From: Anaerolineales bacterium
GTDB taxonomy: Bacteria; Chloroflexota; Anaerolineae; 4572-78; J111
Direction of reading: 5' to 3'
Assembly: GCA_020634935.1 (NCBI GenBank)
Contig: JACKAT010000003.1
Coordinates: forward strand, 1 to 64,000
DNA: 64,000 nucleotides
Part shown: piece after piece, positions 1-8,922 of the stretch
Layout: each line of letters starts with the position of its first letter
Numbering within the stretch: position 1 is the first letter of the stretch
Position numbers and translations under genes: made by a program
Notes under the pieces: model-generated
Told to the model about the DNA's origin: nothing
Seen by the model: only the letters and a program-made list of their open reading frames with translations
Databases searched by the model: none

Positions 1-135
1 TTTGCCGGCCAGCTTCAGATTCCCCACCAATTCATCGGAATGCTGCCCTATTTGCTCACAATTATCGTTTTAGCCGGTTTTGTAGGCCGAACGCGCGTCC
101 CGGCGGCGGTCGGCAAACCCTACGAGAAAGAGTAA
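1..135 (+). CDS. BMP-type ABC transporter permease, C-terminal end (partial)
   Basis: The window opens inside a reading frame that runs in frame 1 to a TAA at 133-135. The 44 visible residues include a hydrophobic helix (MLPYLLTIIVLAGF) followed by GRTRVPAAVGKPYEKE. Established knowledge: this tail is typical of the second permease of basic-membrane-protein-dependent ABC importers for nucleosides or simple sugars. The ATPase gene follows after 7 bp, as usual in these operons. The 5' part lies outside the window, so substrate and start cannot be judged. Confidence 0.75.
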   Translation, partial: FAGQLQIPHQFIGMLPYLLTIIVLAGFVGRTRVPAAVGKPYEKE

Positions 136-142
136 GCTGCCC

Positions 143-1669
143 ATGAATAAAACGGACCGCCCCCTCGTTTTGGAAGCTAAAGGTCTAACCAAACGTTTTC
201 CCGGCGTTTTGGCCAACGATAATATCAATCTCAAACTGCACCAAGGGGAAATTTTAGCTCTCCTCGGTGAAAACGGCGCAGGCAAAAGCACGCTAATGAA
301 CATGCTATACGGCCTGTACACCCCCACCGAAGGTGAAATCTTAATCAAAGGTAAAAAAGTCGAATTGAGCAACCCCGGCGATGCCATTGCCCGAGGGGTG
401 GGTATGGTGCATCAGCATTTTCAACTGGTGCCGGTCATGACTGTGGCTGAGAATGTGATGCTCGGCTCGGAGATTACCAGCGGCGGCGGCCGGCTTAATA
501 TGCGTCAGGCCGTTCAAACGGTGCGACAGTTATCGGAGCAATACGGTCTGGCGGTCGATCCCACCGCAGTGATTGAGGATTTGCCGGTCGGGACTCAGCA
601 GCGGGTTGAGATTATCAAAGCCCTGTATCGACACGCCGACATCCTGATCTTAGACGAGCCGACCGCGGTGCTGACGCCGCAAGAGGCCAACGAGTTGTTC
701 CGCATTATGCGCGATCTGACGGCTCAAAATGTCTCGATTATTTTTATCACGCACAAGTTAAAAGAAGTCTTAGCCGTGGCCGACCGGATTGGCGTTTTAC
801 GCAGCGGTCAAATGGTCGGCACGGCGATGCCGGAAAATTCGACCGAAACCAGCCTGGCTGAAATGATGGTGGGCCGTAATGTCATCCTGCGCGTGGAAAA
901 GTCTGAGGCGAAGCCGGGCAAACCGGTGCTGCAGATCGAAAATCTGCATGTCTATGATGATCGAGGGCAGGCGGCGGTAGAAGGAATTGATTTGGAGGTA
1001 TATGCTGGAGAGATCTTAGGCATCGCCGGAGTCGAGGGCAACGGCCAACGGGAACTGGTTGAGGCGCTGACCGGTCTGCGTCATGTCGAGGCCGGCAAGA
1101 TCACGATCGACGGCCAGGATACGACACATTTTACCCCCCGCCAAATCACTGAGTTAGGCGTCGCGCACATTCCCGAAGACCGCGAAAAGCACGGCCTGGT
1201 CATGCCTTATACCCTGGCCGACAATATGGTGCTCAACAGATATTTCAAAACCCCTTATGCTAGGGGGGTAATTATGCACCATGATAAAATCGATGAAAAC
1301 GGGAAAGTGTTGGTCAAAAATTATGATGTGCGGCCGCCTAATGTCTATGCGCTAGCCCAAAACTTATCCGGGGGCAATAAACAAAAGGTCATTGTCGCCC
1401 GTGAATTTTCCAGCCCTACCAAACTACTCGTCGCGGCGCAGCCCACACGCGGCATCGACGTTGGTTCGATTGAGTTCATCCACAAGGAAATTGTAGCCCA
1501 ACGAGACCAGGGGGTAGCGGTGCTGGTCGTTTCCGCCGAACTTGATGAAGTATTAGGGCTGGCCGACCGCGTGGCCGTGATGTTTGACGGGCGAATTGTA
1601 AAGATTCTGCCCGTCGCCGAAGCGACACGCGAGCGGGTCGGCTTGTTGATGGCCGGTTCCGACGCCTAA
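143..1669 (+). CDS. ABC transporter ATP-binding protein, BMP (nucleoside/simple sugar) type, two fused NBDs
   Basis: A 508-residue tandem ATPase that would energise the permease ending just upstream. NBD1 has a canonical Walker A (GENGAGKST, residues 42-50) and Walker B (ILILDEPTAVLTP). Its signature is weak (LPVGTQQRVEI). NBD2 has a degenerate P-loop region (GVEGNGQREL), a normal LSGGNKQK signature and a modified Walker B (LLVAAQPTRGID). This asymmetry is normal for sugar/nucleoside importers of the RbsA/YufO/NupO group and is not decay. The permease-ATPase order suggests the substrate-binding lipoprotein and first permease lie upstream of the window. The substrate (nucleoside or sugar) cannot be resolved from sequence. 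Confidence 0.9.
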   Translation: MNKTDRPLVLEAKGLTKRFPGVLANDNINLKLHQGEILALLGENGAGKSTLMNMLYGLYTPTEGEILIKGKKVELSNPGDAIARGVGMVHQHFQLVPVMTVAENVMLGSEITSGGGRLNMRQAVQTVRQLSEQYGLAVDPTAVIEDLPVGTQQRVEIIKALYRHADILILDEPTAVLTPQEANELFRIMRDLTAQNVSIIFITHKLKEVLAVADRIGVLRSGQMVGTAMPENSTETSLAEMMVGRNVILRVEKSEAKPGKPVLQIENLHVYDDRGQAAVEGIDLEVYAGEILGIAGVEGNGQRELVEALTGLRHVEAGKITIDGQDTTHFTPRQITELGVAHIPEDREKHGLVMPYTLADNMVLNRYFKTPYARGVIMHHDKIDENGKVLVKNYDVRPPNVYALAQNLSGGNKQKVIVAREFSSPTKLLVAAQPTRGIDVGSIEFIHKEIVAQRDQGVAVLVVSAELDEVLGLADRVAVMFDGRIVKILPVAEATRERVGLLMAGSDA

Positions 1670-1672
1670 AAA

Positions 1673-2101
1673 TTAAATGTGGGTCGTGCGGTGCATTTCC
1701 AAATATTCTTCGACCTCTTCAATAAGTGAGGCTGAACTTTGGCGGGCCATACGCTCTCGCTCCCGTTTGAGACGCTCGGTGGTAGTGATCCAATCCACAA
1801 ATTCCCGGTAAACCGGCAAAGGCACCCGACGGCCATACTCATTGAGGTAGCCGGCGATTTCGCGAGCGTACTCCTGCGTATCTTCAATGCTGCTATACTC
1901 AAAATCAGCCGTAAAAAAAGCCGCCACGTTGCGAAATTTGGCAATACCGTAGGTCATTTTGCGGATGATCTCTCTGGCTAAGGTATAATCAGGCAGTCCA
2001 TCATCGGCCGTGTGGATCGAAGCCCACAGATCAAAACAGAGGTTGGTCAGCAGTTCCAGCATCTGGTCGCTTGACAGGTGGTCTAAGTCGTCAAAAGTCA
2101 T
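1673..2101 (-). CDS. Hypothetical protein, mostly helical
   Basis: A 142-residue soluble protein with no signal peptide or membrane segment. It is rich in helix-forming residues, and its C-terminus is charged (RLKRERERMARQ then EEVEEYLEMH). I do not recognise the family. The ATG at 2101 has AAAGGAG about 11 nt upstream on the minus strand. It follows the DUF1638 gene after 16 bp and is probably the last gene of a three-gene minus-strand operon (3547 to 1673). It ends 3 bp from the convergent ABC ATPase stop. Function unknown. Confidence 0.7.
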   Translation of the reverse strand: MTFDDLDHLSSDQMLELLTNLCFDLWASIHTADDGLPDYTLAREIIRKMTYGIAKFRNVAAFFTADFEYSSIEDTQEYAREIAGYLNEYGRRVPLPVYREFVDWITTTERLKRERERMARQSSASLIEEVEEYLEMHRTTHI

Positions 2102-2117
2102 AAGTGTTGTAGCTCCT

Positions 2118-2744
2118 TTAGGGGGTCATTAAGTTTACAAGTCGAGTCTCTAATTCTCCGTATCCAACATGACGATGCTCAAACGTCCAGCCCATCGAAG
2201 CGGCAATCGTTTGAGCTTTTTTAATTAACATTTCGCTTGGGTCCTGGCTAAGATAAACCAGGCGACGATAGTTACCAAAATAAAGCGGGGCCAGTTCCGG
2301 GTGTTTGTCCAAGCCCAGCCCTCTAAGCACGGCCTTTTCATAAGCCCGCAGCAGCCAATCGGTTAGAAAAAATGTACCTGGCTCCTCCTCCATCAGACGA
2401 TTAAACTCTTTGGTTCCGGCATACATCTCATAACAGTGGGGGCCTCTAATCCGCACGACCTCGTGGCGGTCTAGCACCGCATCGATGCCGGTAGCGCCGC
2501 ACTCGCCGTAAATAACGATAATCCGTTGATACTGCCCTTTCAATTTCGCCAGCATCACATCTAAATTGGTCGTAATTTTGAGCGGCGTCATATGATAAAC
2601 AGCCGGCAGCGCCTTCAGTTCGACGGGCCAGCCGTAGTGATCGATAATGGCCTTGGTTTCCTTAGCCAACGCGCCACAAGCGATAAACAATATATCGCAT
2701 TTGGGATTGGATTTAGGTTGGGCCTTTTCCGGGTTAACGGTCAA
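2118..2744 (-). CDS. DUF1638 domain-containing protein
   Basis: A 208-residue protein. Family-typical blocks seen: IACGALAKET near the N-terminus, VIYGECGATGIDAVLD in the middle, then HCYEMYAGTKEF and PGTFFLTDWLL. Established knowledge: DUF1638 proteins are found in anaerobes, often near corrinoid-dependent methyltransferase genes, and their biochemical role is unproven. No methyltransferase is present here. The start is probably a TTG (2744) overlapping the upstream TGA (TTGA), because no ATG precedes the conserved CDILFIACGALA block. This implies translational coupling to the pentapeptide gene. Confidence 0.8.
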   Translation of the reverse strand: MTVNPEKAQPKSNPKCDILFIACGALAKETKAIIDHYGWPVELKALPAVYHMTPLKITTNLDVMLAKLKGQYQRIIVIYGECGATGIDAVLDRHEVVRIRGPHCYEMYAGTKEFNRLMEEEPGTFFLTDWLLRAYEKAVLRGLGLDKHPELAPLYFGNYRRLVYLSQDPSEMLIKKAQTIAASMGWTFEHRHVGYGELETRLVNLMTP

Positions 2745-3547
2745 CTTGACTCTCCATTGTAGAGTCTGCCGTTAGGTAGGATCATAGCCTCAATGCTTCT
2801 CGCCCGTTTGTATTGAAAGGCGGTGATATCCGAGCCGGTAAAGTTGGTCCGCACCAGCAGCGAGCCGTTGAGCTGGGCGCCTTCAATTTTGACGCCTTCC
2901 AGATTGGTGTCTTTCAGATAGCAATCCCGCATATTCGCCTCACGCAAATCAGCCATTTTAAGGTTGGCATTTTCCAAATCAACGCGATACAAAATCGCCT
3001 GTGATAGATTGGCTCCCCGTAAGTTAGCTCGAGGCAAACTGCTGCCGCTAAAATCGGCTTGCTGCAGCATTGCCTCTCTTAAATAGGCATCGGCCATTTT
3101 GGTTTGGCGTAAATGGGCGCCTTGTAGGTTGGCTCTAAAAAGATTAACCTTTGACAGGTTACACCCATTCAGGTTAGCCCCACTCAAATTCGCTTCACTT
3201 AGGTTAGTTTCACGCAGATCAGCCCCGCTTAGATCGATCCCATTCAGGTCTTGAGCCGAGAGATCAAACTTGCGCAAGGCGTAATTTTTATCGCTTTTGC
3301 CCCAGGCCAGCACCAACTTTAACTGTTCGGCGCGGGTTTGCTTATCTTCGACAGCCGTGGTGATGGTACTTTGCGTGACCTGCTTTTCAATCACCAAATC
3401 CCGAATAGCCGACTCGTAACTATAGCCCGGCATCCACTGGTGACAGTGCTTGCAAATGACCGCTTTTAACCGAATCTCCTCGTCGCAGAAGGGACAGCGT
3501 TTCTGTTCGTCGTTAATCGTGTCTAGCACGGTCGATACCTCCACCAT
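2741..3547 (-). CDS. Zinc-ribbon pentapeptide-repeat protein
   Basis: A 268-residue protein. Residues about 15-40 form a CxxC...CxxC zinc ribbon (CPFCDEEI ... CKHC). A short helical linker follows, then from about residue 95 a long run of A(D/N)Lxx pentapeptides (ADLRETNLSEANLSGANLNG and onward), which fold as a right-handed quadrilateral beta-helix. The C-terminus (SIEAMILPNGRLYNG) resembles the tail of many bacterial pentapeptide proteins. No signal peptide or membrane segment is visible. It is the first gene of the minus-strand operon with DUF1638 and the unknown 142-aa protein. Role unknown; the ribbon suggests binding to nucleic acid or a protein partner. Confidence 0.8.
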   Translation of the reverse strand: MVEVSTVLDTINDEQKRCPFCDEEIRLKAVICKHCHQWMPGYSYESAIRDLVIEKQVTQSTITTAVEDKQTRAEQLKLVLAWGKSDKNYALRKFDLSAQDLNGIDLSGADLRETNLSEANLSGANLNGCNLSKVNLFRANLQGAHLRQTKMADAYLREAMLQQADFSGSSLPRANLRGANLSQAILYRVDLENANLKMADLREANMRDCYLKDTNLEGVKIEGAQLNGSLLVRTNFTGSDITAFQYKRARSIEAMILPNGRLYNGESS

Positions 3548-3604
3548 GATTATACCGATCTTTGGATGGGATGAAAAGGGCTTGCCTTACATTCAAAAAA
3601 CAGG

Positions 3605-3633
3605 TTGTCATAACTACATAAATCAACTATAAT
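3605..3633 (+). promoter_or_regulatory. Sigma70-type promoter for the TPR lipoprotein/PBP pair
   Basis: TTGTCA (3605-3610), a 17-bp spacer, then TATAAT (3628-3633). The predicted transcript would start near 3640, about 40 nt before the ATG at 3681. Read directly from sequence; activity inferred. Confidence 0.6.
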
Positions 3634-3680
3634 GAGAGAGATCCAAACCGCTGGCTAACCTCTTGGGGGCGAGGAGACTT

Positions 3681-4850
3681 ATGGCTGACCAAAACAAACG
3701 CTCATTTTGGCAAATTATGCTTATTCTGGCGCTGGCTCTGCTGGGCTGCAACTCGGTACAAAGCTACCTCGATACCTACATCGCCGCCCAACCAACGCCA
3801 ACTGCCACGCCTTTTTCGGTGGAAGAAAACGTCAGCGAACTCTTTGTGAGCAATGCTCAAATGACTGTCGGCGATACAACTGATGCCCAGGTCGGTGTTG
3901 TCCAGATTGTAGGCGCGGAAATTTCCATTCAATACCGCTGGACGACCTCCGGCGGCGAAATCACCCAAGGGCAAGGCACTTGCTGCATCACCTATCAAGC
4001 GCCCAACGCCCCCGGCAGCTACCAAATTGCCTTAACCGTTACCTACGGCGATCAGATAGTTCAGCGCGCCGCAGTGGTTCAGGTTGAGGGGCCGGTGGTC
4101 ACCGTCGAACCGACACCTACCTCCACGCCGGTGGTCCCAACAGTTACACCCGACCCCACCGATGTTCCCCTGGCTGACGCTGCGGCTTACTTCGCCCGCG
4201 CCGAAGATCGTTACACCCGCCGCGAGATGGAAGGCACGCTGGCCGATTACACCAAAGCCATCGAACTGGGCTACGAGCCGCTGGCTAATGCCTATTACAA
4301 CCGGGGCTATATTTACTACACGCAGCAAGACTACGCCGCCGCCATTGACGATTTCACCAAATCGATCGAACTCAACTACGATCCACTGGGCCTGCCTTAT
4401 TACAATCGGGCCAATACCTACTACTACACCGGCAAAAACGAGGAAGCTATCGCCGACTATACCCGCGCCATTGAGCTGGAGTACGATCCGCTGGCGTATA
4501 TCTACAACAGCCGCGGCCTGACCTACCGCAAAATCGGCGAATACGATCTGGCCATTGCCGACTACACCAAAGCCATCGAGCTGGGTCATAGCCCGCTCAG
4601 TTGGCCTTACTACAACCGGGCCAACGCCTTTGCCGATAAAGAAGTGTACGATCAGGCCATCGCCGATTATACCGAAGCCATCAATATCGATCCAGCTAAT
4701 GCCGATGCCTATTTAGACCGGGGCCGAACCTACAAAACCATCGGTGAAATTTCCCTGGCCAAACTTGATTTCAATGAGGTCTTAATCCTTGGCGACGATC
4801 TCCAAAAAAAAGCGGCCCAAACTGAAATTGACGAATTAGCAGCGCCATAA
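3681..4850 (+). CDS. TPR-repeat lipoprotein
   Basis: A 389-residue protein. The N-terminus (KRSFWQIMLILALALLGC) is a signal peptide with lipobox LLGC, so it is probably a lipoprotein facing the outside. An Ig-like or beta-rich region follows (about 45-120, with a CC pair), then a Pro/Thr linker (PTPTSTPVVPTVTPDPT). At least five TPR-like units come next, each built on YYNRGxxYxxxxxYxxAIxDYTKAIEL. The ATG at 3681 was chosen over an in-frame TTG at 3663 because GAGGAG (3671-3676) sits at proper spacing. It is followed after 15 bp by a class A PBP gene and has its own promoter. Likely a scaffold at the cell envelope. Confidence 0.8.
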   Translation: MADQNKRSFWQIMLILALALLGCNSVQSYLDTYIAAQPTPTATPFSVEENVSELFVSNAQMTVGDTTDAQVGVVQIVGAEISIQYRWTTSGGEITQGQGTCCITYQAPNAPGSYQIALTVTYGDQIVQRAAVVQVEGPVVTVEPTPTSTPVVPTVTPDPTDVPLADAAAYFARAEDRYTRREMEGTLADYTKAIELGYEPLANAYYNRGYIYYTQQDYAAAIDDFTKSIELNYDPLGLPYYNRANTYYYTGKNEEAIADYTRAIELEYDPLAYIYNSRGLTYRKIGEYDLAIADYTKAIELGHSPLSWPYYNRANAFADKEVYDQAIADYTEAINIDPANADAYLDRGRTYKTIGEISLAKLDFNEVLILGDDLQKKAAQTEIDELAAP

Positions 4851-4865
4851 CGTCCTTTTTGCCTT

Positions 4866-7748
4866 ATGAGCGACCATCAACCGCTTCAGTTTGAAGACCT
4901 GCCTACTCCTCCGAAGAAAAGCATACAAGACCTGGTAAGTTGGCATCAGGCGGAAAAATTTCGCACTTTCAAACTGCGGCAAACCGCCCAACCATTTAGC
5001 CAACCTAACGCCCCACAAGACGATCGGCCGGAAGCCGGGCCGCTCTATTCGCCGGCCGACGTTGAGGCCGGCCTACGCTGGCGGCGGAATTTGATCACCG
5101 GGGTGAATATTGCCTCGCTGCTGCTGATTGTGCTGAGTACGTTGGTGATTGTGGGGGCCACCGGCTATGTTTGGATTGCGATCCAACTCCCGCCCGCCGA
5201 AGAACTGCGCTCGCGCTCCCTTCAATTCGCTACGACCCAAATTTTAGACCGAGAGGGCAACCTGTTGTGGGAGATCATCGATCCCACCGGCGGCCGGCGC
5301 ACCAACGTTACCCTCGACCGGATTTCGCCCCACCTACTCAACGCCACCCTCGCCACCGAGGATCGCTTTTTCTACCTCAATGTCGGCGTCGATCCTATCG
5401 CCATCATGCGGGCCACCTTCACCAACCTGTCGGAGAAAGAGATCGTGTCCGGGGCCAGCACCATCACCCAACAACTGGCTCGCAACATTTTTCTGACGCC
5501 CCAAGAACGCACCGAACGATCCCTATCGCGCAAGCTGCGTGAAGCTGTGCTGGCCATAGAGATCAACCGGCGCTACACTAAAGATCAAATTCTGGAAATT
5601 TATTTCAACCAGATTTACTACGGCAACCACTCCTACGGCGTCGAGGCGGCCGCCCAAACCTACTTCGGCAAATCGGCCCGCGATCTCACCCTGCCGGAAG
5701 CGGCGATGCTGGCCGGGCTGCCCCAGTCGCCCGCCATTTACGATCCTTACCATAATCCAGATGGAGCCAAAGGACGCCAGCAAGTCGTTCTGGGCTTGAT
5801 GGTCGAGGCCGGCTACATCACCCTGGCCCAGGCCCGCGAGGCCGCCGCCACCCCGGTTACCTTTCGTGATCTCAATTTTCCGCTGGAAGCGCCGCACTTT
5901 GTAACGCTGGTCCGCGAAGAGTTAGAGCAGAACGTGCCGGCTACGTACATTTATCAGGCCGGCCTGCGGGTCTACACCACCCTCGACGCCTCGATGCAGG
6001 CCGCCGCCGAACAGGCCGTAGAGCGGCGCGTGGCCGAACTGGCTAATCGCCATGTGACCAATGGGGCGCTGATCGCGATGGACCCGGCCACCGGCCATAT
6101 TTTGGCCTTGGTCGGCAGCCGCAACTTCCGCGATGAGACCATCGACGGCCAGGTCAATATCGTGACCAGCCTGCGCCAGCCGGCCTCGACCCTCAAACCG
6201 CTAACCTACCTGGCCGCGTTCGAGCGGTTGGGCTGGACGCCCAGCACCCTGTTGTGGGATGTGCCGGTGGAGTACCCCGATGAAAACGGCAACGTCTACC
6301 GCCCGCGCAACGTCGATGGTCAATTTCATGGGCCGGTCACCGTTCGCACCGCGTTAGCGAACTCGTACAACATTCCGGCCATTAAAACGCTGGAAGCGGT
6401 CAAGATCAGCGCTCTCAAGGAGATGGCCTATCGCCTGGGCATCAGCACCTTGAACCGAGAGGATTATGGCTTGCCGCTGGCGCTGGGCAGCGGCGAAGTG
6501 TCGCTGCTGGAGATGACCAATGCCTACCAGGCGATGGCCAATCAAGGGATTTTGCTTCAGCCGACGACCATTCTCAAAATCACCGATAACTTTGGCCGCG
6601 AGATCGAACCACTGCGCCATCCGTCGCGCCGGGTGCTGAACGAAGCTCATGCCTATCTGATCACCAACATTTTGGCCGATAACCAGGCCCGCACCCCTGA
6701 ATTCGATCCCGACCGGATTTTGCAAATCGATCGACCGGCAGCGGTCAAAACCGGCACCACCAACGACTTTCGCGATAGCTGGACCATCGGCTACACCCCC
6801 GATATCGTGACCGGTGTCTGGGTTGGCAATGCCGATAATCGGCCGATGGATGGCGTTGATGGGTTAACCGGAGCCGGTCATATCTGGCACGATTTTATGG
6901 AAGCCGCCCATCAAAATCTACCGGTGCGCGACTTTCCTCGACCTGCCTCGGTTGTCGAGATAGAGGTCTGCGCCGATTCCGGCACCCTGCCCAGCGAGCT
7001 TTGCCCTCAGACACGCACTGAAATCTTCTACAATCAGCAGCCGCCCCTCGGCCCGGATCACGATTTTCACCAATACGTCGAAATTGACCTAAACACCAAT
7101 CTCCGCGTCAACAAATTTTGCCGGGGCAACGTTGAACTGCGTCACTTCCGCATCTTTCCACCGGAAGCCCGCGCCTGGGCCATCGAGCACAACATCGAAC
7201 AGCCGCCGACCCAATCCTGTCCCTCGCGCGATTTGGCGGCCAGCATCACCCGGCCCATTGATAATGGCAGCGTCCGAGGGACGGTTAATATCGAAGGCGC
7301 CATCGTCGCCCCCAAAATCTCTTACTACGAGTTGGAGTTGGGGCAAGGCACCAACCCGCAGTCCTTCATCACTATTCAAGGGCCTAACTATCAACTGGTT
7401 CGGCGCGGGCTGCTGGGTACCTTCGACACCACCCAAATCGCTAATGGCCCTTACACGCTGCGCCTGGTAGTGTCCGATCAAATCGGCGGCTTCACCGACG
7501 CCCGCATTCGCATTCTGGTCGATAATCCGACCGAGGCCATCTCGCCGCAAAATCCCGTAACCACGCCTCCACCCACCTACACGCCGATCTCATCCGGCCC
7601 GCTAACGGTTACCGCCCCCATCACCGCGACCATCTCGCCCGCAGCCATCACCTCTGACACCTTTGAAGCCCCGCCAGAGACGACGCCCGAGCCGGACGAT
7701 CCGTTCGCGCCAGTAGCGATTCCGCCCCAGGGTGGGCCAGAGTTTTAA
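4866..7748 (+). CDS. Bifunctional class A penicillin-binding protein (transglycosylase/transpeptidase)
   Basis: A 960-residue protein that polymerises and cross-links peptidoglycan. A cytoplasmic N-terminus of about 75 residues is followed by one membrane segment (about 76-105). The GT51 domain shows the catalytic EDRFFY (E165) and GASTITQQLARN (196-207). The transpeptidase domain has SxxK (S441-K444, STLK), SYN (500-502) and KTG (628-630). Pro-serine and Ig-like regions (about 790-880) and a Pro/Thr-rich tail complete the protein. All catalytic motifs are intact. It is probably co-transcribed with the upstream TPR lipoprotein (15-bp gap), which could be a partner in wall assembly. Confidence 0.93.
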   Translation: MSDHQPLQFEDLPTPPKKSIQDLVSWHQAEKFRTFKLRQTAQPFSQPNAPQDDRPEAGPLYSPADVEAGLRWRRNLITGVNIASLLLIVLSTLVIVGATGYVWIAIQLPPAEELRSRSLQFATTQILDREGNLLWEIIDPTGGRRTNVTLDRISPHLLNATLATEDRFFYLNVGVDPIAIMRATFTNLSEKEIVSGASTITQQLARNIFLTPQERTERSLSRKLREAVLAIEINRRYTKDQILEIYFNQIYYGNHSYGVEAAAQTYFGKSARDLTLPEAAMLAGLPQSPAIYDPYHNPDGAKGRQQVVLGLMVEAGYITLAQAREAAATPVTFRDLNFPLEAPHFVTLVREELEQNVPATYIYQAGLRVYTTLDASMQAAAEQAVERRVAELANRHVTNGALIAMDPATGHILALVGSRNFRDETIDGQVNIVTSLRQPASTLKPLTYLAAFERLGWTPSTLLWDVPVEYPDENGNVYRPRNVDGQFHGPVTVRTALANSYNIPAIKTLEAVKISALKEMAYRLGISTLNREDYGLPLALGSGEVSLLEMTNAYQAMANQGILLQPTTILKITDNFGREIEPLRHPSRRVLNEAHAYLITNILADNQARTPEFDPDRILQIDRPAAVKTGTTNDFRDSWTIGYTPDIVTGVWVGNADNRPMDGVDGLTGAGHIWHDFMEAAHQNLPVRDFPRPASVVEIEVCADSGTLPSELCPQTRTEIFYNQQPPLGPDHDFHQYVEIDLNTNLRVNKFCRGNVELRHFRIFPPEARAWAIEHNIEQPPTQSCPSRDLAASITRPIDNGSVRGTVNIEGAIVAPKISYYELELGQGTNPQSFITIQGPNYQLVRRGLLGTFDTTQIANGPYTLRLVVSDQIGGFTDARIRILVDNPTEAISPQNPVTTPPPTYTPISSGPLTVTAPITATISPAAITSDTFEAPPETTPEPDDPFAPVAIPPQGGPEF

Positions 7749-7849
7749 TTTGCTATTTGGCAACTAAAGCCCATTTTTGGTATTATCATTCAGTAAAATT
7801 AGATTTAAACCTTCCCGTGAATGAAATTTAATTTCCAAATGAGGCAAGT

Positions 7850-8158
7850 ATGGCTTTATCCCTCGACAATTTTTCAAAAGATTTATCGAAACTCTGTACT
7901 ATCCATGCGGTTAAGCGGCTAGAGCTATTCGGCTCTGCTTTAAGAGATGACTTCGATTTCAAAAAAAGTGATATAGATTTTCTGGTCGAATTTACAGAGA
8001 GTAATCCTTTTGGGGCTTTTGATAGATATTTTGGACTTAAAGAAGATTTGGAACGACTATTTCAGCGATCGGTGGATTTAGTTGAAGTCAACGCCATCAA
8101 AAACCCTTATTTTCGGCAAGCAATTGAAAAGGATAAAGTGTTAGTTTATGACGCTTGA
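7850..8158 (+). CDS. mntA: MntA-type nucleotidyltransferase antitoxin
   Basis: A 102-residue minimal nucleotidyltransferase. The motif GSALRDDF...KSDIDFLVEF gives the GS-x-D-x-D metal/nucleotide-binding core. Established knowledge: MntA antitoxins AMPylate a tyrosine of HepT toxins. The stop overlaps the start of the downstream HEPN gene by 11 bp, the usual MNT-HEPN arrangement. The ATG has GAGGCAAG upstream. AT content is higher than in neighbouring housekeeping genes, which fits a mobile accessory module. Confidence 0.85.
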   Translation: MALSLDNFSKDLSKLCTIHAVKRLELFGSALRDDFDFKKSDIDFLVEFTESNPFGAFDRYFGLKEDLERLFQRSVDLVEVNAIKNPYFRQAIEKDKVLVYDA

Positions 8159-8654
8159 GGTAAAGAAACTTATATATGATCTTGACCAAGCAACAAAGCT
8201 AATCATAGATTTTACTCATGTTAAACAATTAACCGATTTCAAAACCGATCCAATGCTACGTTCTGCCGTCGAGCGTCAGTTCGAGATTGTTGGCGAAGCA
8301 CTCAATCGACTCAAAAAAGCCGATCCGGATATTGTCTCTCGAATTAGTGACTATCGGCGAATTATTGGTTTTCGAAATGTACTGGTGCATGGATATGATA
8401 TCGTTTCTGATGAAGGCACTGGGTCCGTAAGATGGGGATGATAGAGAACAGATAAAATCAGCCACGAATTGCACCAATTAACACGAATAAAATAATAAAA
8501 TTAGTGAAAATTCGTGTTATTCGTGGCTTAAAAACCTTTTCCCATTGTGCGGACCCAGTGCCCTGATGAAATTGTTTGGGATATTGTGCAAAACAAATTA
8601 ACTATTTTGCGCCAAGAAATAGACCAAATTAAGCAGGACCTTGGGATGATTTAG
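8148..8654 (+). pseudogene. hepT: HepT-type HEPN toxin, 3' end split by a miniature element
   Basis: The frame starting at ATG 8148 encodes a HEPN domain with the RNase/AMPylation motif RNVLVHGY (Rx4HxY). After GYDIVSDE it runs into foreign sequence and stops at 8441, giving 97 residues with a new tail GTGSVRWG. If the 148-bp element (8415-8562) and one copy of the 8-bp duplication CTGATGAA are removed, the frame continues as EIVWDIVQNKLTILRQEI and ends at 8652-8654, giving 116 residues. That is the normal length and tail of the family. The active-site motif survives, so the shortened toxin might still fold or might be dead; this cannot be decided here. Confidence 0.85.
8415..8562. mobile_element. 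148-bp MITE-like element inserted in hepT
   Basis: Perfect 13-bp terminal inverted repeats (GGCACTGGGTCCG at 8415, complement ending at 8562). The element is flanked by an exact 8-bp direct duplication CTGATGAA (8407-8414 and 8563-8570). It contains an internal palindrome: GCCACGAAT and AACACGAAT against ATTCGTGTT and ATTCGTGGC. There is no coding capacity. The duplication and the restored HepT frame show a true transposition event. The mobilising transposase family was not identified. Confidence 0.9.
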
Positions 8655-8722
8655 TACTTGATCAAATCAGTGCTTGGCAAGTCCATGAAAGAGTAATGAT
8701 TTGAGAGTAACCCGTGTTTTGT

Positions 8723-8751
8723 TTGACACCCCTCTATCCTCAAGGTAAACT
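8723..8751 (+). promoter_or_regulatory. Sigma70-type promoter upstream of the cNMP/CBS/DUF294 gene
   Basis: TTGACA (8723-8728), 17-bp spacer, TAAACT (8746-8751). This would give a leader of about 165 nt before the ATG at 8923. The remainder of 8655-8922 shows no gene or other clear structure. Confidence 0.6.
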
Positions 8752-8922
8752 AGTTAAGCGCTATTAAAAACATGTATATCCGGCGACTGACCAAAACAGC
8801 CTATAGTTCCTCTCACTCCAACTGACGACAGATTTCCTCACAAAGACCCAGCCAAAAGCAACTCAACTTCGCCAGTAATCGCTTATCAGTGATTTTAATC
8901 AAGGGTTCCAAAGGTGAAGCCC

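Noticed and set aside
143..1669. Loss of function in the second ATPase half of the ABC protein
   Set aside because: Degenerate P-loop and AAQPTRGID in NBD2 are normal for BMP/sugar importer ATPases.
4032..4589. Antisense frame opposite the TPR gene
   Set aside because: Shadow frame created by the repeated TPR codons; no start signal or family.
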